A stretch of 64,000 bases of DNA from Cohnella ginsengisoli (lineage in GTDB: Bacteria > Bacillota > Bacilli > Paenibacillales > Paenibacillaceae): the NCBI RefSeq assembly GCF_029525555.1, contig NZ_JAPDHZ010000002.1:37868-101867 (forward strand). The letters are read 5' to 3'. Positions 35,569-47,063 of the stretch are shown here, in pieces. The stretch's first letter is position 1; each line of letters starts with the position of its first letter. The translations under genes and the position numbers were made by a program. Below the pieces are notes generated by a model. The model did no database searches. It was not told the origin of the DNA and saw only the letters and a list, made by a program, of their open reading frames with translations.

Positions 35569-36544
35569 TCACGTCCCGATGATGCGCTTGAACCGATCGA
35601 AGGCCGCGGCGTCCGCGCCGCCGGCGCGGGCGGCATGATGATAAAAGCTGTAAGGGAACTTGAACGCATGTCCAAAATCCCATTCGTCCCCGCTCCGTTC
35701 CCGATCCCAAAAAGCGGACTCGGTCGGCAGCGAGGAAGACGGCCGTGCTAGCGCGAGCGGCTCGCGGTCGACCGGCGAAGAGAGTCGGATCGGTTCGCCG
35801 GGCTGCAGGTCCCGGCTTGCGCGCAGTACATGAACGAGCTTGTACAGCGGCAGTAGCCCTCTTCTGAACAATGCCGGATAGCCCAGCTCCTCGAGCGTGA
35901 CGAGCGCATGCGAAAAGGTCAGCATATGGCCGATCAGGTCGTGATGGGCTTCCGCCCGATAGATGGTCCCGAAGGCGGCCAGCTCTCTTAGCATGGCGCG
36001 CGATAGCGCCGCTCCGTCTTCGATGTATGCGGGTCCGTCTTCCTCCGGCGGCGTCAGCGCCTTGACCTCGGACGTCTTGTAGCCGATCCAAGAGCGCCCC
36101 GGAATCTCCCCCCTTGAAAGATCGAATCAGCTGCGAGATTGCATCGACGTCCGCCGCTTCGTCCCAACCGCCCAATTCCCGAATCGCCTTCAAGCTCGCC
36201 GCCGCGTAGATCGCATTGTGACCGACCCCGTGCAAGCCGTCGATCGTTTCTTCCAGCGCCTCCACGATCGCGCGCTCGTCATCGCTTGCGCTGCGCTTCG
36301 GCTTATTTCCCGCTTGGCCGAGATCCTGAACGAAGGTGAAACGATCGCCAAGATGTTCGGACACCATCCGATCGGCTTGCTCCGCGATTTTCCTCGCGAC
36401 ATCGTCGTCGAGCCGATTTTCGGCGATAAAAAAATAAGCGGCGATCGCCGCCGCGCCGAAATGCGCCTCCCAAATATCGCCTGCCCGCTCGCGGCACGAC
36501 GCGATGACGGTCAGTCCCTTTTTTAAAAGCGCGCGATCCGTCAC
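35569..36544 (-). CDS. Conserved protein, possibly questin-oxidase-like (frameshifted)
   Basis: An about 324-residue soluble protein. I start it at GTG 36544, 8 nt after GGGGAG and just after the stop of the membrane glucosaminidase-like gene. The segments LHGVGHNAIYAAASLKAI and EAHHDLIGHMLTFSHAL contain conserved-looking histidines, and DFGHAFKFPYSFYHHAA follows. It recalls the DUF4243/questin oxidase-like proteins found in Bacillota, but I am not sure of this. One extra base in the C6 run at 36108-36113 splits the frame; with five, the join reads SFKGEIPGRSWIGYKTSEV. Confidence 0.65.
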
Positions 36545-36549
36545 GAAAC

Positions 36550-37782
36550 TCACTCCCCTTGCTCTCGTCCAATCGATTGAAGCTTGGCGTAAATGGCGCG
36601 GACGCCGTCCGACCAAAGCGGGTCCTCCGCATAGGTCCGATTCATCCAGGCGAACGGTTCTTCGCCTTCGGGAATGCCGGCTGCCAGCTTCGCGAGGAGC
36701 TTCGCGGCTATGCCCGACGAATCGCCGATGTCCGTATTGTACGTCTCCCAGCTGTTGAAGACGTTAAACGGATTGTTCGCGATTTGCTTCGCTTTTTTGG
36801 CGGACTTCGGGACGAAGCCTTGCTCTTGGCCGGCAACCGCAAACAGAAGCAACGGATCGATGCCATGCTGGCGGGCGCTCTCGACGATCGCCTCGAAGTA
36901 AGGGCGTTCGGCCAGCATCGAGTCCCGGCCCTTCAGATAGGACTTCACCGCCTCCGCATCGAACGGCAAATAAGCAAACGGAGCCGTGCCGGCGGCTTGG
37001 CGGACGGTTTGCTGCGCTGCCGGATTTGCGGCCGATTCGGGTCGAGGCGACTCCGCCTCGCTGTCGCTGCGCTGAATCGACGTTAAAAGCACGCCAGCGG
37101 CGGCAAGCATCAGCACTGCCGCGAGAACAAGCGGACGCAGGGCGGCTGGCGCCAGCCATCCGGATCTTGGCATCCTGTTGACATCGGCGGCTGAATGGAC
37201 TACGCTGGCGGCCACGACAATGCCGTCTGCGCCAAGTGTCGTTGATGCATTGTCAAGGCCGGCAGTGCCGCCATGCGCCGCTTCAAGTGATGAAGCGCTA
37301 TCATTTGCGTTGGACTCAGAATCGAGCTCGGCCGCCAAATCGGGCTTCAGCACCAGCCCCTTTTCGGTTCGTCGCGCGATCCGCTCGAGCGTCCATGCCG
37401 CGGCCGTTCGTTCGTTCAACCATCGAAGCAGGCTGGCCGCATGCGCCTCGTCCGCAAGCGTCAAATCCCCGCATACGCGCAGCACGTCCTGCGGATACAC
37501 CTCACGCTGCTCGCCAACGACGCAAGACGCCACGAGCCTGTCGGCCACGTCGGCTCTAAGCGCTTCAGGCCATTCGGGCAGCCGCCGCCGAATCGTACGC
37601 ACGATCGCGTCGGCGACGATCTCCGCCTGATTCGTCGCGGGCATCGGCGCATATTTGGTTCGAACGTATCGGCGGATGACCGACACGTCTCCCGGCGTCA
37701 ACAAGGCTTCGCCTGCCATATCCGGCCGCGCCCCCCTCCGCTCGAAGCTTTTCATATCGACTGCTTTTCCATAGTTTAGCAT
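36550..37782 (-). CDS. Membrane-anchored glucosaminidase/lytic-transglycosylase-like protein
   Basis: A 410-residue protein with a long N-terminal cytoplasmic part (about 1-215), one membrane segment (LRPLVLAAVLMLAAAGVLL), and an extracytoplasmic region whose end resembles the LytG/glucosaminidase fold. The sequence GIDPLLLFAVAGQEQGF supplies the putative catalytic Glu, and NNPFNVFNSWETYNTDIGDS follows. It probably trims glycan strands of peptidoglycan. The cytoplasmic half has Arg-rich helices but no recognised domain. Confidence 0.7.
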   Translation of the reverse strand: MLNYGKAVDMKSFERRGARPDMAGEALLTPGDVSVIRRYVRTKYAPMPATNQAEIVADAIVRTIRRRLPEWPEALRADVADRLVASCVVGEQREVYPQDVLRVCGDLTLADEAHAASLLRWLNERTAAAWTLERIARRTEKGLVLKPDLAAELDSESNANDSASSLEAAHGGTAGLDNASTTLGADGIVVAASVVHSAADVNRMPRSGWLAPAALRPLVLAAVLMLAAAGVLLTSIQRSDSEAESPRPESAANPAAQQTVRQAAGTAPFAYLPFDAEAVKSYLKGRDSMLAERPYFEAIVESARQHGIDPLLLFAVAGQEQGFVPKSAKKAKQIANNPFNVFNSWETYNTDIGDSSGIAAKLLAKLAAGIPEGEEPFAWMNRTYAEDPLWSDGVRAIYAKLQSIGREQGE

Positions 37783-37901
37783 AGGAACGCGACCTGAAAA
37801 AGCGATCTGGCTAGCGATTCAGCCTCGCAGCCCGCCTCATCGCCCGCTCTACATCAAGCGACCCGCCAGGTAGACCCACCATGCGGCCCGCCGTTCACCG
37901 T

Positions 37902-38228
37902 TTAGCCCCGTGCCCCGCGCGCAGCTTCCGCAATACGCGACTGCACCTCGTCGCTCCTCATATAACGTTCGATCTGCTCCTTCTCGAACATCGTAAACTG
38001 ATATTCGCAGTCGATGCCTTCGTCAAGCGCCTCGATCTGGATCGGATGACCGGCATGCGTGCAGACGACAAGCGCCGTCAGATCGATGACGTCGTCCGGC
38101 AGCGGCGTAGACGCGTCCAAGCGAAGCCGAAGCTCCGCATCGATCCACTGCGCGTCGCGCCGTTCGACGTTCGCTTCGAATTCTGTAAACTTGAGCTCCT
38201 TCGGCATATCCTCGCCGTATCGAAACAT
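37902..38228 (-). CDS. Conserved small protein of unknown function
   Basis: A 108-residue soluble protein starting MFRYGEDMPKELKFTEFEAN, with GGAGG 9 nt upstream. It has a central segment VVCTHAGHPIQIEALDEGID and an acidic-basic helical end. No signal peptide or membrane segment. Not recognised. The stretch 37783-37901 downstream holds no supported feature. Confidence 0.65.
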   Translation of the reverse strand: MFRYGEDMPKELKFTEFEANVERRDAQWIDAELRLRLDASTPLPDDVIDLTALVVCTHAGHPIQIEALDEGIDCEYQFTMFEKEQIERYMRSDEVQSRIAEAARGARG

Positions 38229-38331
38229 CGCATTTCCTCCGTTCGCAATAAAGGGTCGTCACCCGCCGGCTTCGTTTCGAAGACGGCTCGGGTGCGACCC
38301 TGATATGATCTAATCGCTGGCTGGTCTATCC

Positions 38332-39822
38332 TTAAGGCAGCATCGTCGAACCCATCAGATAACGGTCGACCTCGCGGGCAGCCTCGCGGCCTTCGTTGAT
38401 CGCCCATACGATAAGGCTTTGGCCGCGGCGCATGTCGCCAGCCGCGAATACCTTGTCGACGCTCGTCTTATACTTGCCGTAAGCGGCCTTCACGTTCGTT
38501 CTGCGGTCCGTCTCCAAGCCGAGCTGCTCGACGAGGATCGACTCCGGCCCTTCGAAGCCGACGGCCACGAGGACGAGATCGGCCGGCCATACTTTTTCCG
38601 TACCGGGAATCTCTTCGTACACTTTGCGGCCCGATTCGTCGATATAGCGGCGGATTTGCACGGTGTGCAGCTCCTTGACGTTGCCGTCTTCGTCGCCGAC
38701 GAACTTTTTCGTCAGCACGGAGAACGCGCGCGGGTCTTCGCCGTACAGCACCTTCGCCTCTTCATGCGCGTAATCGAGCGTGTAGACGTTCGGGTATTCC
38801 GGCCACGGGTTGTTGATCTGGTCGCGCGTCAGCGGCGCCTTGGCATGCGTGCCGAACTGAGAGACGCTCGTGCAGCCGTGACGCAGCGCCGTCGCGACGC
38901 AGTCCGTACCCGTGTCGCCGCCGCCGATGACGATGACATGCTTGTCCTTGGCCGAGATATAATTGCCATCTTCGAGGTTCGAATCGAGATAGCTCTTGAT
39001 CGTGCCGTTCAAGTAATCCATCGCCTGATGGATGCCCTTGAGGTTCGCGCCTTCGACGGGGCCAAGGCCGCGCGCCTTGGTCGCGCCGCCGCACAGGACG
39101 ATCGCATCGTACTCTTCGGCCAGCTGCTTGGCGGAAATGTCCTTGCCGATCTCCGTGTTCGTAACGAACTGAATGCCCTCTTCGGCCAGCAGGTCGACAC
39201 GGCGCTGGACGATATTTTTCTCGAGCTTCATCGTCGGGATGCCGTAGGTGAGCAGGCCGCCCGGACGGTCCGCGCGTTCGAATACGGTCACGCTATGGCC
39301 CGCTTTGTTCAACTGGGCGGCCGTAGCCAGGCCTGCAGGTCCGGATCCGACGACGGCGACGCGCTTGCCCGTGCGCTGCTTCGGAGGCTGGGGCACCACC
39401 CAGCCCTCTTCGAAGGCGCGGTCGATGATCGCTTGCTCGATCGTCTTGATCGTGACCGGGTCGCCGATGAGGCCGACGGTGCAAGATCCTTCGCACGGCG
39501 CGGGACAGACGCGGCCCGTGAACTCGGGGAAGTTGTTCGTCTTGGCCAGACGCTCGTAAGCCTCTCTCCACAGTCCGCGGTAGATGAGGTTATTCCATTC
39601 GGGAATAAGGTTGTTGACCGGGCAGCCCGAAGCGCCGCCGGACAATTCCATGCCGGTATGGCAGTATGGCGTGCCGCAGTCCATGCAGCGCGCCCCTTGG
39701 GTGCGCAGCTGTTCTTCGGAGAACATGCGGTGGAACTCGTTCCAGTCCTTGATCCGTTCAAGGGGGTCGCGATCGCTTGGCAGCTCGCGTTGATATTCCA
39801 TAAATCCCGTAGGCGTCGACAT
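38332..39822 (-). CDS. gltD: Glutamate synthase small (beta) subunit
   Basis: A 496-residue NADPH-dependent FAD/iron-sulfur subunit of glutamate synthase, which supplies electrons to GltB for glutamate formation from glutamine and 2-oxoglutarate. The N-terminal iron-sulfur cysteines are in [21 protein letters not shown] and [12 protein letters not shown]. The FAD loop is [14 protein letters not shown], the NADPH loop [13 protein letters not shown], and the C-terminal FAD contact [16 protein letters not shown]. gltB is not adjacent in this window. The gene could also be an orphan GltD-like oxidoreductase. Confidence 0.92.
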   Translation of the reverse strand: MSTPTGFMEYQRELPSDRDPLERIKDWNEFHRMFSEEQLRTQGARCMDCGTPYCHTGMELSGGASGCPVNNLIPEWNNLIYRGLWREAYERLAKTNNFPEFTGRVCPAPCEGSCTVGLIGDPVTIKTIEQAIIDRAFEEGWVVPQPPKQRTGKRVAVVGSGPAGLATAAQLNKAGHSVTVFERADRPGGLLTYGIPTMKLEKNIVQRRVDLLAEEGIQFVTNTEIGKDISAKQLAEEYDAIVLCGGATKARGLGPVEGANLKGIHQAMDYLNGTIKSYLDSNLEDGNYISAKDKHVIVIGGGDTGTDCVATALRHGCTSVSQFGTHAKAPLTRDQINNPWPEYPNVYTLDYAHEEAKVLYGEDPRAFSVLTKKFVGDEDGNVKELHTVQIRRYIDESGRKVYEEIPGTEKVWPADLVLVAVGFEGPESILVEQLGLETDRRTNVKAAYGKYKTSVDKVFAAGDMRRGQSLIVWAINEGREAAREVDRYLMGSTMLP

Positions 39823-39927
39823 CCCATTTCCTCCATCTGTCGGTAATTCGCGTGTCTGACCGGATACAGCCGCAGGGTCAGGGCACCGTTATATATGATA
39901 GACCATCTTACCTGACGACCCGTGTCA

Positions 39928-40450
39928 TCAGAATGGATTATCCCCTCTATTGTTTGCACTTTCCGCTGCGCGGCGCTCGTATACGCACATATCGAAGGCG
40001 ATCGGATTGCGCTCGTCCGCGGCTTGTGACTTTTTTGGACGCAAGAATCCAGTCCGACCTGTCAAAGCTCGGGAATACCGCGTCGCCTTCTACGTCCTCC
40101 GAAAGCTCCGAGAGCAGCATCCGGTCCGCGTGCGGCAGCAGTTGCGCGTAGACGTCGGCGCCGCCGGCTACCATCAGCTCTTCCCCGCCGTAGCGCTCAA
40201 GCGCCTCCTGTACGGACCGGACGATGACGCAGCCTTCCGGCGCTTCGGTCATCGACCTGGACAAAAGGACATTCGTCCGACCGGCCAACGGCTTCGTCAG
40301 CGAGCGGAACGTCTTGCTCCCCATCAACACGGGTTTGCCCATCGTCTGGGCTTTGAAGTAGGCCATCTCGTCCTTCAGACGCCAAGGCAGGGCGTTATCC
40401 GCCCCGATGACGCCGTTCTTCGCGACGGCGGCGATCAAAGTGACGGACAT
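39928..40450 (-). CDS. folA: Dihydrofolate reductase (frameshift near the end)
   Basis: NADPH-dependent reduction of dihydrofolate, needed after each thymidylate synthase turnover. The start MSVTLIAAVAKNGVIG, NALPWRLKDEMAYFK and VLMGSKTFRSL are standard folA motifs; Asp28-equivalent acid is in RLKDEM. One extra base in the T6 run at 40031-40036 scrambles the C-terminus as printed. With five, it reads ASKKSQAADERNPIAFDMCV then YERR, the normal DHFR last strand, ending at 39928. It follows thyA on the same strand, the usual pairing. Confidence 0.92.
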
Positions 40451-40567
40451 GCGCCACCGCCTCCCTGCTATCGTGAATTAGTGTAACTATCATAACATAC
40501 GAGGTCTCCCGGCGACTATCAGCCAAAAAACGACTGTTTTTTGACAGAACCCCGGCAGCGTCAGCTT

Positions 40568-41362
40568 TTATACCGCTACGGGCGCCTTGATCGCGGGGTG
40601 GTATTCGTAGCCCTCGAATTCAAAATCTTCGAATTTGTAATCGAATATCGAATCCGGCTTGCGGCGGATGACGAGCTTAGGCAATGGCAGCGGCTCGCGA
40701 GTGAGCTGAAGCTTCACCTGTTCGAGATGATTGGCGTAAATATGCACGTCCCCGCCGGACCAGACGAACTCGCCGACTTCGAGACCGCATTGCTGGGCGA
40801 CCATATGGGTGAGCAACGCATAAGAGGCGATATTGAACGGCAATCCGAGGAACGTGTCGACCGAGCGCATCGTCAGCATGCACGAGAGCTTGCCCTCGGC
40901 TACGTAAAATTGAAAAACGAAGTGGCACGGCGGCAGCTTCATTCGGTCGATCTCCGCGACGTTCCAGGCACTGACGAGATGTCGGCGCGATTCGGGATTG
41001 CGCTTGATGGACTCGACGACCTGCGCGATCTGATCGATCGTACGCCCGTCCGGCGTCTCCCAGGCGCGCCACTGCGAGCCGTAAACGGGACCGAGATCGC
41101 CGTTCTCGTCGGCCCATTCGTCCCAAATCGAGACGCCGTTTTCCTTCAAGTAACGAATGTTGGTATCTCCGCTCAGGAACCAGAGCAGCTCGTGCACGAC
41201 GCTTTTCAAATGGATCCGCTTCGTCGTGACGAGCGGGAAGCCTTCCTGCAGATCGAACCGGAGCTGCCTGCCGAACACGCTGATCGTGCCGGTGCCCGTT
41301 CGGTCCCCCTTCTCCGTGCCGCTATCCAAAATATCCTGTAAAAGGTCTAAATAATTACGCAA
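40568..41362 (-). CDS. thyA: Thymidylate synthase
   Basis: Converts dUMP to dTMP with methylenetetrahydrofolate. The catalytic cysteine is Cys146 in [13 protein letters not shown], and [26 protein letters not shown] and [11 protein letters not shown] are diagnostic. I chose TTG 41362, 7 nt after AGGTGAG, which gives [12 protein letters not shown] and 264 residues, the length of E. coli ThyA. A GTG four codons upstream sits inside the ribosome binding site. Coupled in function and probably in transcription with folA. Confidence 0.95.
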   Translation of the reverse strand: MRNYLDLLQDILDSGTEKGDRTGTGTISVFGRQLRFDLQEGFPLVTTKRIHLKSVVHELLWFLSGDTNIRYLKENGVSIWDEWADENGDLGPVYGSQWRAWETPDGRTIDQIAQVVESIKRNPESRRHLVSAWNVAEIDRMKLPPCHFVFQFYVAEGKLSCMLTMRSVDTFLGLPFNIASYALLTHMVAQQCGLEVGEFVWSGGDVHIYANHLEQVKLQLTREPLPLPKLVIRRKPDSIFDYKFEDFEFEGYEYHPAIKAPVAV

Positions 41363-41404
41363 GAGACGTCTCACCTTTTCATTGTAACGTTATTTCCGAT
41401 TGTA

Positions 41405-41908
41405 TCATTTGTCCCGTCCATCTGTCGACGAGTACCGCTGGCCGCGCCGCAGCTGGCGCTGCTCGTAGCGGGCGGGCGCGCTCTCGTGCAGCAGCCGTTC
41501 TTCCTCGGTCTCCGGGTAGACGGCGGGTACGGGCGAGGTTTTGCCGTCCGCGCCGAGCCCGACGAACGTGCTGAACGCGGTGACGGTCAGCCGCCGTTCG
41601 CCCGTGAACAAATCCTCCGCGCGAACGACGCAGTAAATCTCCATGGAGCTGCGATGCGTCCAGGTGACGCAGGCTTCGAGCTCGAACGCCTCGCCTACGC
41701 GGATCGGCGAGAGGAAGTCGAGGCTGTCCTGCGAGACGGTCACGACGGGCATATGGCAGTGGCGCATGGCGGCGATCGTCGCGATTTTGTCGATATACTG
41801 CATCAGCGTGCCGCCGAACATCGTGCCATGATAATTCGTGTCTCCCGGAAACAGCATCTCGGTCAACACGGACCTCGACGCCGAGATCGGTCTGGATGAA
41901 GCGGTCAT
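41405..41908 (-). CDS. Acyl-CoA thioesterase (hotdog fold)
   Basis: A hotdog-fold thioesterase of the YciA/BFIT type. The marks are NYHGTMFGGTLMQYIDKIA with the active-site-helix Asp, and VSQDSLDFLSPIRVGE with WTHRSSMEI. It would hydrolyse medium or long acyl-CoA esters. The start is uncertain: ATG 41908 has GAGG 11 nt upstream, and ATG 41917 has it only 2 nt away, so I use the shorter. Downstream of it, on the same strand, is thyA. Confidence 0.85.
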   Translation of the reverse strand: MTASSRPISASRSVLTEMLFPGDTNYHGTMFGGTLMQYIDKIATIAAMRHCHMPVVTVSQDSLDFLSPIRVGEAFELEACVTWTHRSSMEIYCVVRAEDLFTGERRLTVTAFSTFVGLGADGKTSPVPAVYPETEEERLLHESAPARYEQRQLRRGQRYSSTDGRDK

Positions 41909-42032
41909 CGTATCCATTTCCTCTTTTCTTCTGCTGCGCGCCGGTTTGAACCGTCGCGTCACGGGATGTCTAAAGTCTCTACATTATAACGCAAGATAAC
42001 GCGAAACGCGCTTCGGCGCCCGGCGCAAAAAA

Positions 42033-42056
42033 AAGGCAACCGCAGTGGGCTGCCTT
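42033..42056 (-). terminator. Terminator overlapping the end of the 53-residue protein gene
   Basis: Minus-strand AAGGCAGCC pairs with GGTTGCCTT (one G-T pair) around a 6-nt loop and is followed by eight T. It overlaps the stop codon at 42055-42057. Confidence 0.8.
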
Positions 42057-42216
42057 ATCGTCCGAATAGCGCGACGAGCAACGCGAGAATCGATTGTCGA
42101 ACGCGATTGAATCTGCCGCCGTTTAACAACGAATCGCCGAAGCGTCCCGCATCGTCGCGATGTCCGAGATCCCTGTATTCGGCCAGCTTTTCGAGCGTGT
42201 ATTGAATGTCCAGCAT
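42055..42216 (-). CDS. Small hypothetical protein, 53 residues
   Basis: ATG 42216 lies 8 nt after GGAGG. The product begins MLDIQYTLEKLAEYRDLGHR and ends in a hydrophobic stretch ILALLVALFGR, so it may dock to the membrane. A dedicated terminator follows directly. No family recognised. Confidence 0.65.
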   Translation of the reverse strand: MLDIQYTLEKLAEYRDLGHRDDAGRFGDSLLNGGRFNRVRQSILALLVALFGR

Positions 42217-42382
42217 GGGGGGTTCCTCCTCCGCGCATCGCCTGGCCGCACGTTGCGGCCGGCTCGCTTGTTCGTTGTCTCCATTATGCGTTGTCCAAAA
42301 GAGGATAAAAAGCGTATAATGCATTTAATGGATTTCCTCTTTTACAGGAGATACGCGGCAAAACCAGGAGGGGTGAACGGGG

Positions 42383-44192
42383 ATGCTGACGGCGGAACGA
42401 TACTTGACCCTATTCGATCGCTTCGAAGGCGGACGCGCCTTGGGCAATCCGGTTGAGGCTACGCTGGAAGAGCTGGCCGAGACGCTGTACTGTACGACGC
42501 GAAACGCCAAGCTGGTGCTCAAAAAGCTCGAGGAGGACGGCCTGATCGACTGGCTGCCCGGCCGGGGCCGCGGCAATCGCTCCCATATCGCCTTCAAGGC
42601 GGAAAAGGAGCCTTTTTTTGTTCGACCTTGTAACGGCCAAGGCGGAGCACGGCGATTATCGCTTGTCGTTCGAGCTAATCGCGAGCTTCGGCGACGGCAC
42701 CGACGTCAAGGCGCGATTTATCGATTGGCTGAATGTCAGGTTTGGCTATCAAAAGGAAACGGTTCGCGGGCGCACGGACTGCGACACGCTCCGGATCCCC
42801 GTCTACCGGCAAGTGCAGACGCTCGATCCCGGCTGCGCCAACTTCGCGTTCGACGGCCACCTGATGTACCATATTTTCGACCGGCTCGTCACCTTCGACG
42901 AATCGCTCGGACGGATCGTACCGGGCATCGCGCATGCGTGGAGCTCCGATCCGACAGGCACGGAATGGACCTTTTACCTGCGAAAAGGCGTGCACTTCCA
43001 CGACGGGCGCGAGCTGACAAGCGAGGACGTCGTCTTCACGTTCGAGCGGCTTCGCCAGCCCGGCGTGCCGAACAGCTGGATGATGCGGAGCCTGTCGCGC
43101 GTCGAAGCCCTTGGGCCGCGCACCGTTCGCTTCTCGCTCTCGCGGCCGAACCGCATCTTCGACCGTTTCCTGTGCGCCGCCGCGGCCTCTATCCTGCCGC
43201 TCGCCTTGTGCGGCCTAGGCGAAGCCTATTGGCGGCTGCCGGTCGGCACCGGCGCTTTTCGGCTTGTCACGCTGTCTCCGCACCGGATCGAGCTCAGCGC
43301 CAATACGGCGTACTACCTCGGGCGTCCCTTTCTGGATGTCGTGGATATCGTCATTATGCCGGAGGATTGCCGGGAGCGGTCCACGATCGGGATGCCCTCG
43401 GTCATGCGCGCGCCGGACGCCGAACACGAGGACGACGGTCTGGACCCGGCGATGGATTGGCAGGCGCTGGCCCGGCTTTGCAACGGATGTACGATGCTGA
43501 CCTGGAACACGAACAAACAAGGCTGGCAGCAAAACGACGCTTTCCGCAAAGCCGTGCGCGCGATGCTCGACCCTGTGGCGATGCAGGCCGATCTCGGCGG
43601 AGAACGCGCGCTGCCCGCCTATTGCATCCGCCCCGAGGACAGCTTGAAGTATATCGCGAAGTCCGCCAGCGAATCGCAAATCCGGGAGGCGCTTCGGACC
43701 TCCGGCTATGGCGGCGAGACGCTGCGGCTGGTCGTGCACGAGAAATACGAACCAGACGGAAATTGGATCGCTGCACGTCTCGGAATGTACGGGGTACGCA
43801 TCGAGCTTTTCATAGCCGATTGGAAGCAATCGGTCGATCCGGCCGTCGTCGCAAGCGGCGACTTCACGGTATCCGGCATCGTCCTGGCCGAGGACGAGGT
43901 TTGCGAGATCGACCTCTACGAGCACGAGGCCTGCATGACCAGCGCCTATCTGAACGCAACGCTGAAGGCTTGGATTGTCGAGCGGATCGATCGCGCGCTC
44001 GCCGCCTACAGCGCCGAGGAGCGCCGCAGCCATATGCGCGAGATCGAGAACCGGCTTCGCGAAGAATGCTATCTCGTATTTCTCCACCATCGCCGCTTGA
44101 GCACGCAGATGCATCCTTCCGTCAGAGGCGCCAGCTTCAGCCCGCAGGGATGGATTGATTTTAAACAGATTTGGCTGGAAAAGGTCGTATGA
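42383..44192 (+). CDS. SgrR-like regulator: HTH plus extracellular-solute-binding (family 5) domain (frameshifted)
   Basis: A transcription factor with the SgrR layout. The N-terminal winged helix (about 1-75) contains EELAETLYCTTRNAKLVLKK. It is followed by a 500-residue domain like peptide-binding proteins of ABC transporters (SBP_bac_5), with FDGHLMYHIFDRLVTFDE and HFHDGRELTSEDVVFTFERL. There is no signal peptide, so the binding domain senses a ligand in the cytoplasm, as SgrR does for sugar-phosphate stress. AGGAGGGG precedes the ATG. One extra base in the T7 run at 42613-42619 splits the two domains. With six the join reads KEPFLFDLVTAK. Target genes are not evident. Confidence 0.87.
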
Positions 44193-44208
44193 CCGCCCGT
44201 CACGCAAA

Positions 44209-44250
44209 AAAGAGGAAAGCGACCGATAACTTCTCGGCGCTTTCCTCTTT
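44209..44250. terminator. Bidirectional terminator between the SgrR-like gene and pdhD
   Basis: AAAGAGGAAAGCG (44209-44221) pairs with CGCTTTCCTCTTT (44238-44250). It lies between convergent genes and has T/A tracts on both sides. Confidence 0.88.
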
Positions 44251-44263
44251 TATCGTTGAATGC

Positions 44264-45685
44264 TTATTTCTTAGGCGCGATCGTATGGATCGGGTGACCC
44301 ATCGCGAGCTCTGCCGCGTCCATCGTAATCTCGCCCAGCGTCGGGTGAGCGTGGATGGTAAGGGCGATGTCTTCGATCGTGGCGCCCATCTCGATCGCGA
44401 GACCCAGCTCGGCGATCATGTTGGACGCTTCGACGCCGGCGATCTGCGCGCCGACGACAAGGCCCGTGTCGACTTCGGAGATCAGCTTCAGGAAGCCGTC
44501 CGCGCCGTTCAGCGTGACCGCGCGTCCGTTGCCGCCGAACGGGAATTTGCTCGACTTGACGTTCAGGCCCTTATCCTTCGCTTCCTTCTCCGTGTAGCCG
44601 ACGCTTGCGCATTCCGGATCGGAAAACGCGACGGCGGGAATGCACTTGTAGTCGACCTTCGACGGCAGGCCCGCGATCGCTTCGGCGGCGACCTTCGCTT
44701 CGTACGAAGCCTTGTGCGCCAGCGCCGCGCCAGGCACGATATCGCCGATGGCGAAGATGTGCTTGATGTTCGTGCGGCATTGCTCGTCGACTTCGATCAA
44801 GCCGCGGTCGGTCGTCTTGATGCCGATCAGGTCGAGGCCCAGCTCGCCGTCGGTGTTCGGACGGCGTCCGACGGTGACGAGCAGGTAGTCCGCAGTGACG
44901 GTCTTCTGTTCGCCGCCGACTTCGTACGTCACGGTGACGTCCTTGTCGGTCTGCTCGGCGCCCTTGGCGAGCGCGCCGTTGACGATGTCGACCTTGTTCT
45001 TCTTCAGCTTCTTGACGACGAGGTTGCTCATGTCCTTGTCGAAGCCAGGCATGATCGTGTCCGCGCCCTCGAGAATCGTGATCTCGGTGCCGAACTTGGC
45101 GTACATCTGGCCGAGCTCGATGCCGATGTAGCCGCCGCCGATGATGACCATGCTCTTCGGCACTTCGGGCAGCGACAGCGCTTCGGTCGACGACAGGATC
45201 CGTCCGCCGAACGGGAAAGGCTTCAGCTCGATCGGGCGGGAGCCCGTCGCGATGATGCAGTTTTTGAAGCGATAGCGAGGCGCCTCTTGGTCGTTGAACA
45301 GACGCGCTTCGTTTTCGTTGATGAACATGACCTCGCCTTGGAACATTTGAACCTTGTTCGCCTTGAGCAGCATCTCGACGCCGCTCGTCATCTTGTTGAC
45401 GACGGAATCCTTGTAAGACTGCACCTTGCCGAAGTCGACCTTGACGTTCTCGGCCGACAGGCCGTAGTCCTCGGCATGCAGCATCGATTCGTAGTGGTGC
45501 GCGGAGTTGATCAGCGCCTTGGACGGAATACAGCCGACGTTCAAACAGACGCCGCCGAACTTGCCCTTGTCCGCGATGATGACCTTTTGACCGAGCTGTG
45601 CCGCGCGGATGGCCGCGACGTATCCGCCGGGACCCGCGCCGATTACTAATGTGTCGATGTCCAGAGAAGCGTCTCCTACTACCAT
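44264..45685 (-). CDS. pdhD: Dihydrolipoyl dehydrogenase (E3) of pyruvate dehydrogenase
   Basis: A 473-residue FAD flavoprotein that reoxidises the lipoyl groups of E2 with NAD+. The FAD loop is [12 protein letters not shown], the redox disulfide [13 protein letters not shown], the NAD loop [16 protein letters not shown], and the C-terminal dimer-interface base His is in HAHPTLGE. Last gene of the pdhABCD operon, 3 nt after pdhC. Terminator at 44209-44250. Confidence 0.95.
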   Translation of the reverse strand: MVVGDASLDIDTLVIGAGPGGYVAAIRAAQLGQKVIIADKGKFGGVCLNVGCIPSKALINSAHHYESMLHAEDYGLSAENVKVDFGKVQSYKDSVVNKMTSGVEMLLKANKVQMFQGEVMFINENEARLFNDQEAPRYRFKNCIIATGSRPIELKPFPFGGRILSSTEALSLPEVPKSMVIIGGGYIGIELGQMYAKFGTEITILEGADTIMPGFDKDMSNLVVKKLKKNKVDIVNGALAKGAEQTDKDVTVTYEVGGEQKTVTADYLLVTVGRRPNTDGELGLDLIGIKTTDRGLIEVDEQCRTNIKHIFAIGDIVPGAALAHKASYEAKVAAEAIAGLPSKVDYKCIPAVAFSDPECASVGYTEKEAKDKGLNVKSSKFPFGGNGRAVTLNGADGFLKLISEVDTGLVVGAQIAGVEASNMIAELGLAIEMGATIEDIALTIHAHPTLGEITMDAAELAMGHPIHTIAPKK

Positions 45686-45688
45686 CGA

Positions 45689-47044
45689 TTACACCTCCAT
45701 GACGAGCAGCTCAGGATCGCTAAGCAGCTGTTTAATGTAGTTAACGAATTGTTGCGCGGTAGCGCCGTCGACGATGCGGTGATCGAAGCTGAGGCTCAGC
45801 GCCATGACCGAAGCGGGTACGATCTCGCCGTTTTTGATGACCGGCTTCTGATCGATGCGGCCGACGCCCAGAATGGCGGACTCGGGGAAATTGATGACCG
45901 GCGTGAAGAACAGGCCGCCAGCGGATCCGATATTCGTAATCGAAATCGTGCTGCCTCTCAGCTCGCCTGCGCCCAGCTTGCCGTCGCGGCCGCGGGTCGC
46001 CAGATCCTTGATTTCCTTGGCGATATTCCAGATGTTCTTGCGGTCGGCGTCGAAGACGACCGGCACGAGCAGACCGTTGTCCGTGTCCGTTGCGATGCCG
46101 ATGTTGTAGTACTTTTTGAAGACGATCTCGTTCGCGGCTTCGTCGATCATCGCGTTCATGACCGGGAACTCGCGCACGGCGGCGACCAGCGCCTTGACGA
46201 TGAACGGCAGGTACGTCAGCTTGACGCCCTTCTTTTCGGCGAATGCCTTGGAACGGTTGCGAAGCGCAACGAGCGCGGTAACGTCGACTTCGTCCATCAA
46301 CGTGACGTGCGGCGCCGTGTATACGGACTTGACCATCGCGTTCGCGATCGCCTTGCGGATGCCCTTGAACGGCACGCGCTCTTCGACGCCAGGGCCGGAT
46401 TGCGCGGCGCGCGCAGCAGGAGCTGCGGCTTGCGCGGCAGCAGGCGCGGCGTCTGCGGACGGGGCTTCGCTCTTCGCAGGCGCTCCGCCTTCGGCGAAGC
46501 CGGCGACGTCCTCGCGGGTGATGCGGCCGTTCTTGCCGGTGCCGGACACGTCCGCGATGGCGACGCCCTTCTCGCGGGCGAACTTGCGCACGCTAGGCGT
46601 AGCCAGCACGAGCGCGGCATCCTTCGCGGCCGGCGCAGGCGCTGCGGCTGCGGCAGGCTTGGCGGCTTCGCCGGCGGTCTCTTGAGCCGGCGCTTGGGCA
46701 GGCTGACCCTTCAGGTCTGCGCCGCCTTGGGCGGACGCGGCTTCGCCGCTATGGCCGGAAGGCTCGGCGCCGTGGCCGCCGTCCGCTTGCTCGGGCAGTT
46801 CGCCTTCGGCATCGATGATGGCGACGACTTCGCCGACGCGCATCGTCTGACCGTCTTTGCCGAACACTTCAAGCACTTTGCCGTTAACCGGGCAAGGCAC
46901 TTCCATGATGGCCTTGTCGTTCTGTACTTCCATCAGAATATCTTCGTCGGTCACGGCTTGTCCGGCCGCGATGTGCATTTTGACGATCTCGCCTTCATGC
47001 AGACCTTCGCCGAGCTCCGGGAACCGGTATTCAAATCTAGCCAT
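45689..47044 (-). CDS. pdhC: Dihydrolipoamide acetyltransferase (E2) of pyruvate dehydrogenase
   Basis: A 451-residue E2 core. One lipoyl domain (1-77) has the lipoylated Lys44 in [11 protein letters not shown]. An Ala/Pro/Gly-rich flexible linker follows, then a peripheral-subunit-binding domain (about 150-185) with [12 protein letters not shown] and [11 protein letters not shown], a second linker and the catalytic domain. That domain has the active-site histidine in [12 protein letters not shown]. Takes acetyl groups from E1 and passes them to CoA. Confidence 0.95.
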   Translation of the reverse strand: MARFEYRFPELGEGLHEGEIVKMHIAAGQAVTDEDILMEVQNDKAIMEVPCPVNGKVLEVFGKDGQTMRVGEVVAIIDAEGELPEQADGGHGAEPSGHSGEAASAQGGADLKGQPAQAPAQETAGEAAKPAAAAAPAPAAKDAALVLATPSVRKFAREKGVAIADVSGTGKNGRITREDVAGFAEGGAPAKSEAPSADAAPAAAQAAAPAARAAQSGPGVEERVPFKGIRKAIANAMVKSVYTAPHVTLMDEVDVTALVALRNRSKAFAEKKGVKLTYLPFIVKALVAAVREFPVMNAMIDEAANEIVFKKYYNIGIATDTDNGLLVPVVFDADRKNIWNIAKEIKDLATRGRDGKLGAGELRGSTISITNIGSAGGLFFTPVINFPESAILGVGRIDQKPVIKNGEIVPASVMALSLSFDHRIVDGATAQQFVNYIKQLLSDPELLVMEV

Positions 47045-47063
47045 GCGCTATCCCTCCTTCACT

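Noticed and set aside
38419..39846. 475-codon open frame on the plus strand opposite gltD
   Set aside because: It is an antisense shadow produced by GC-rich codons. The product is Arg/Asp-rich without motifs, while gltD is complete on the other strand.
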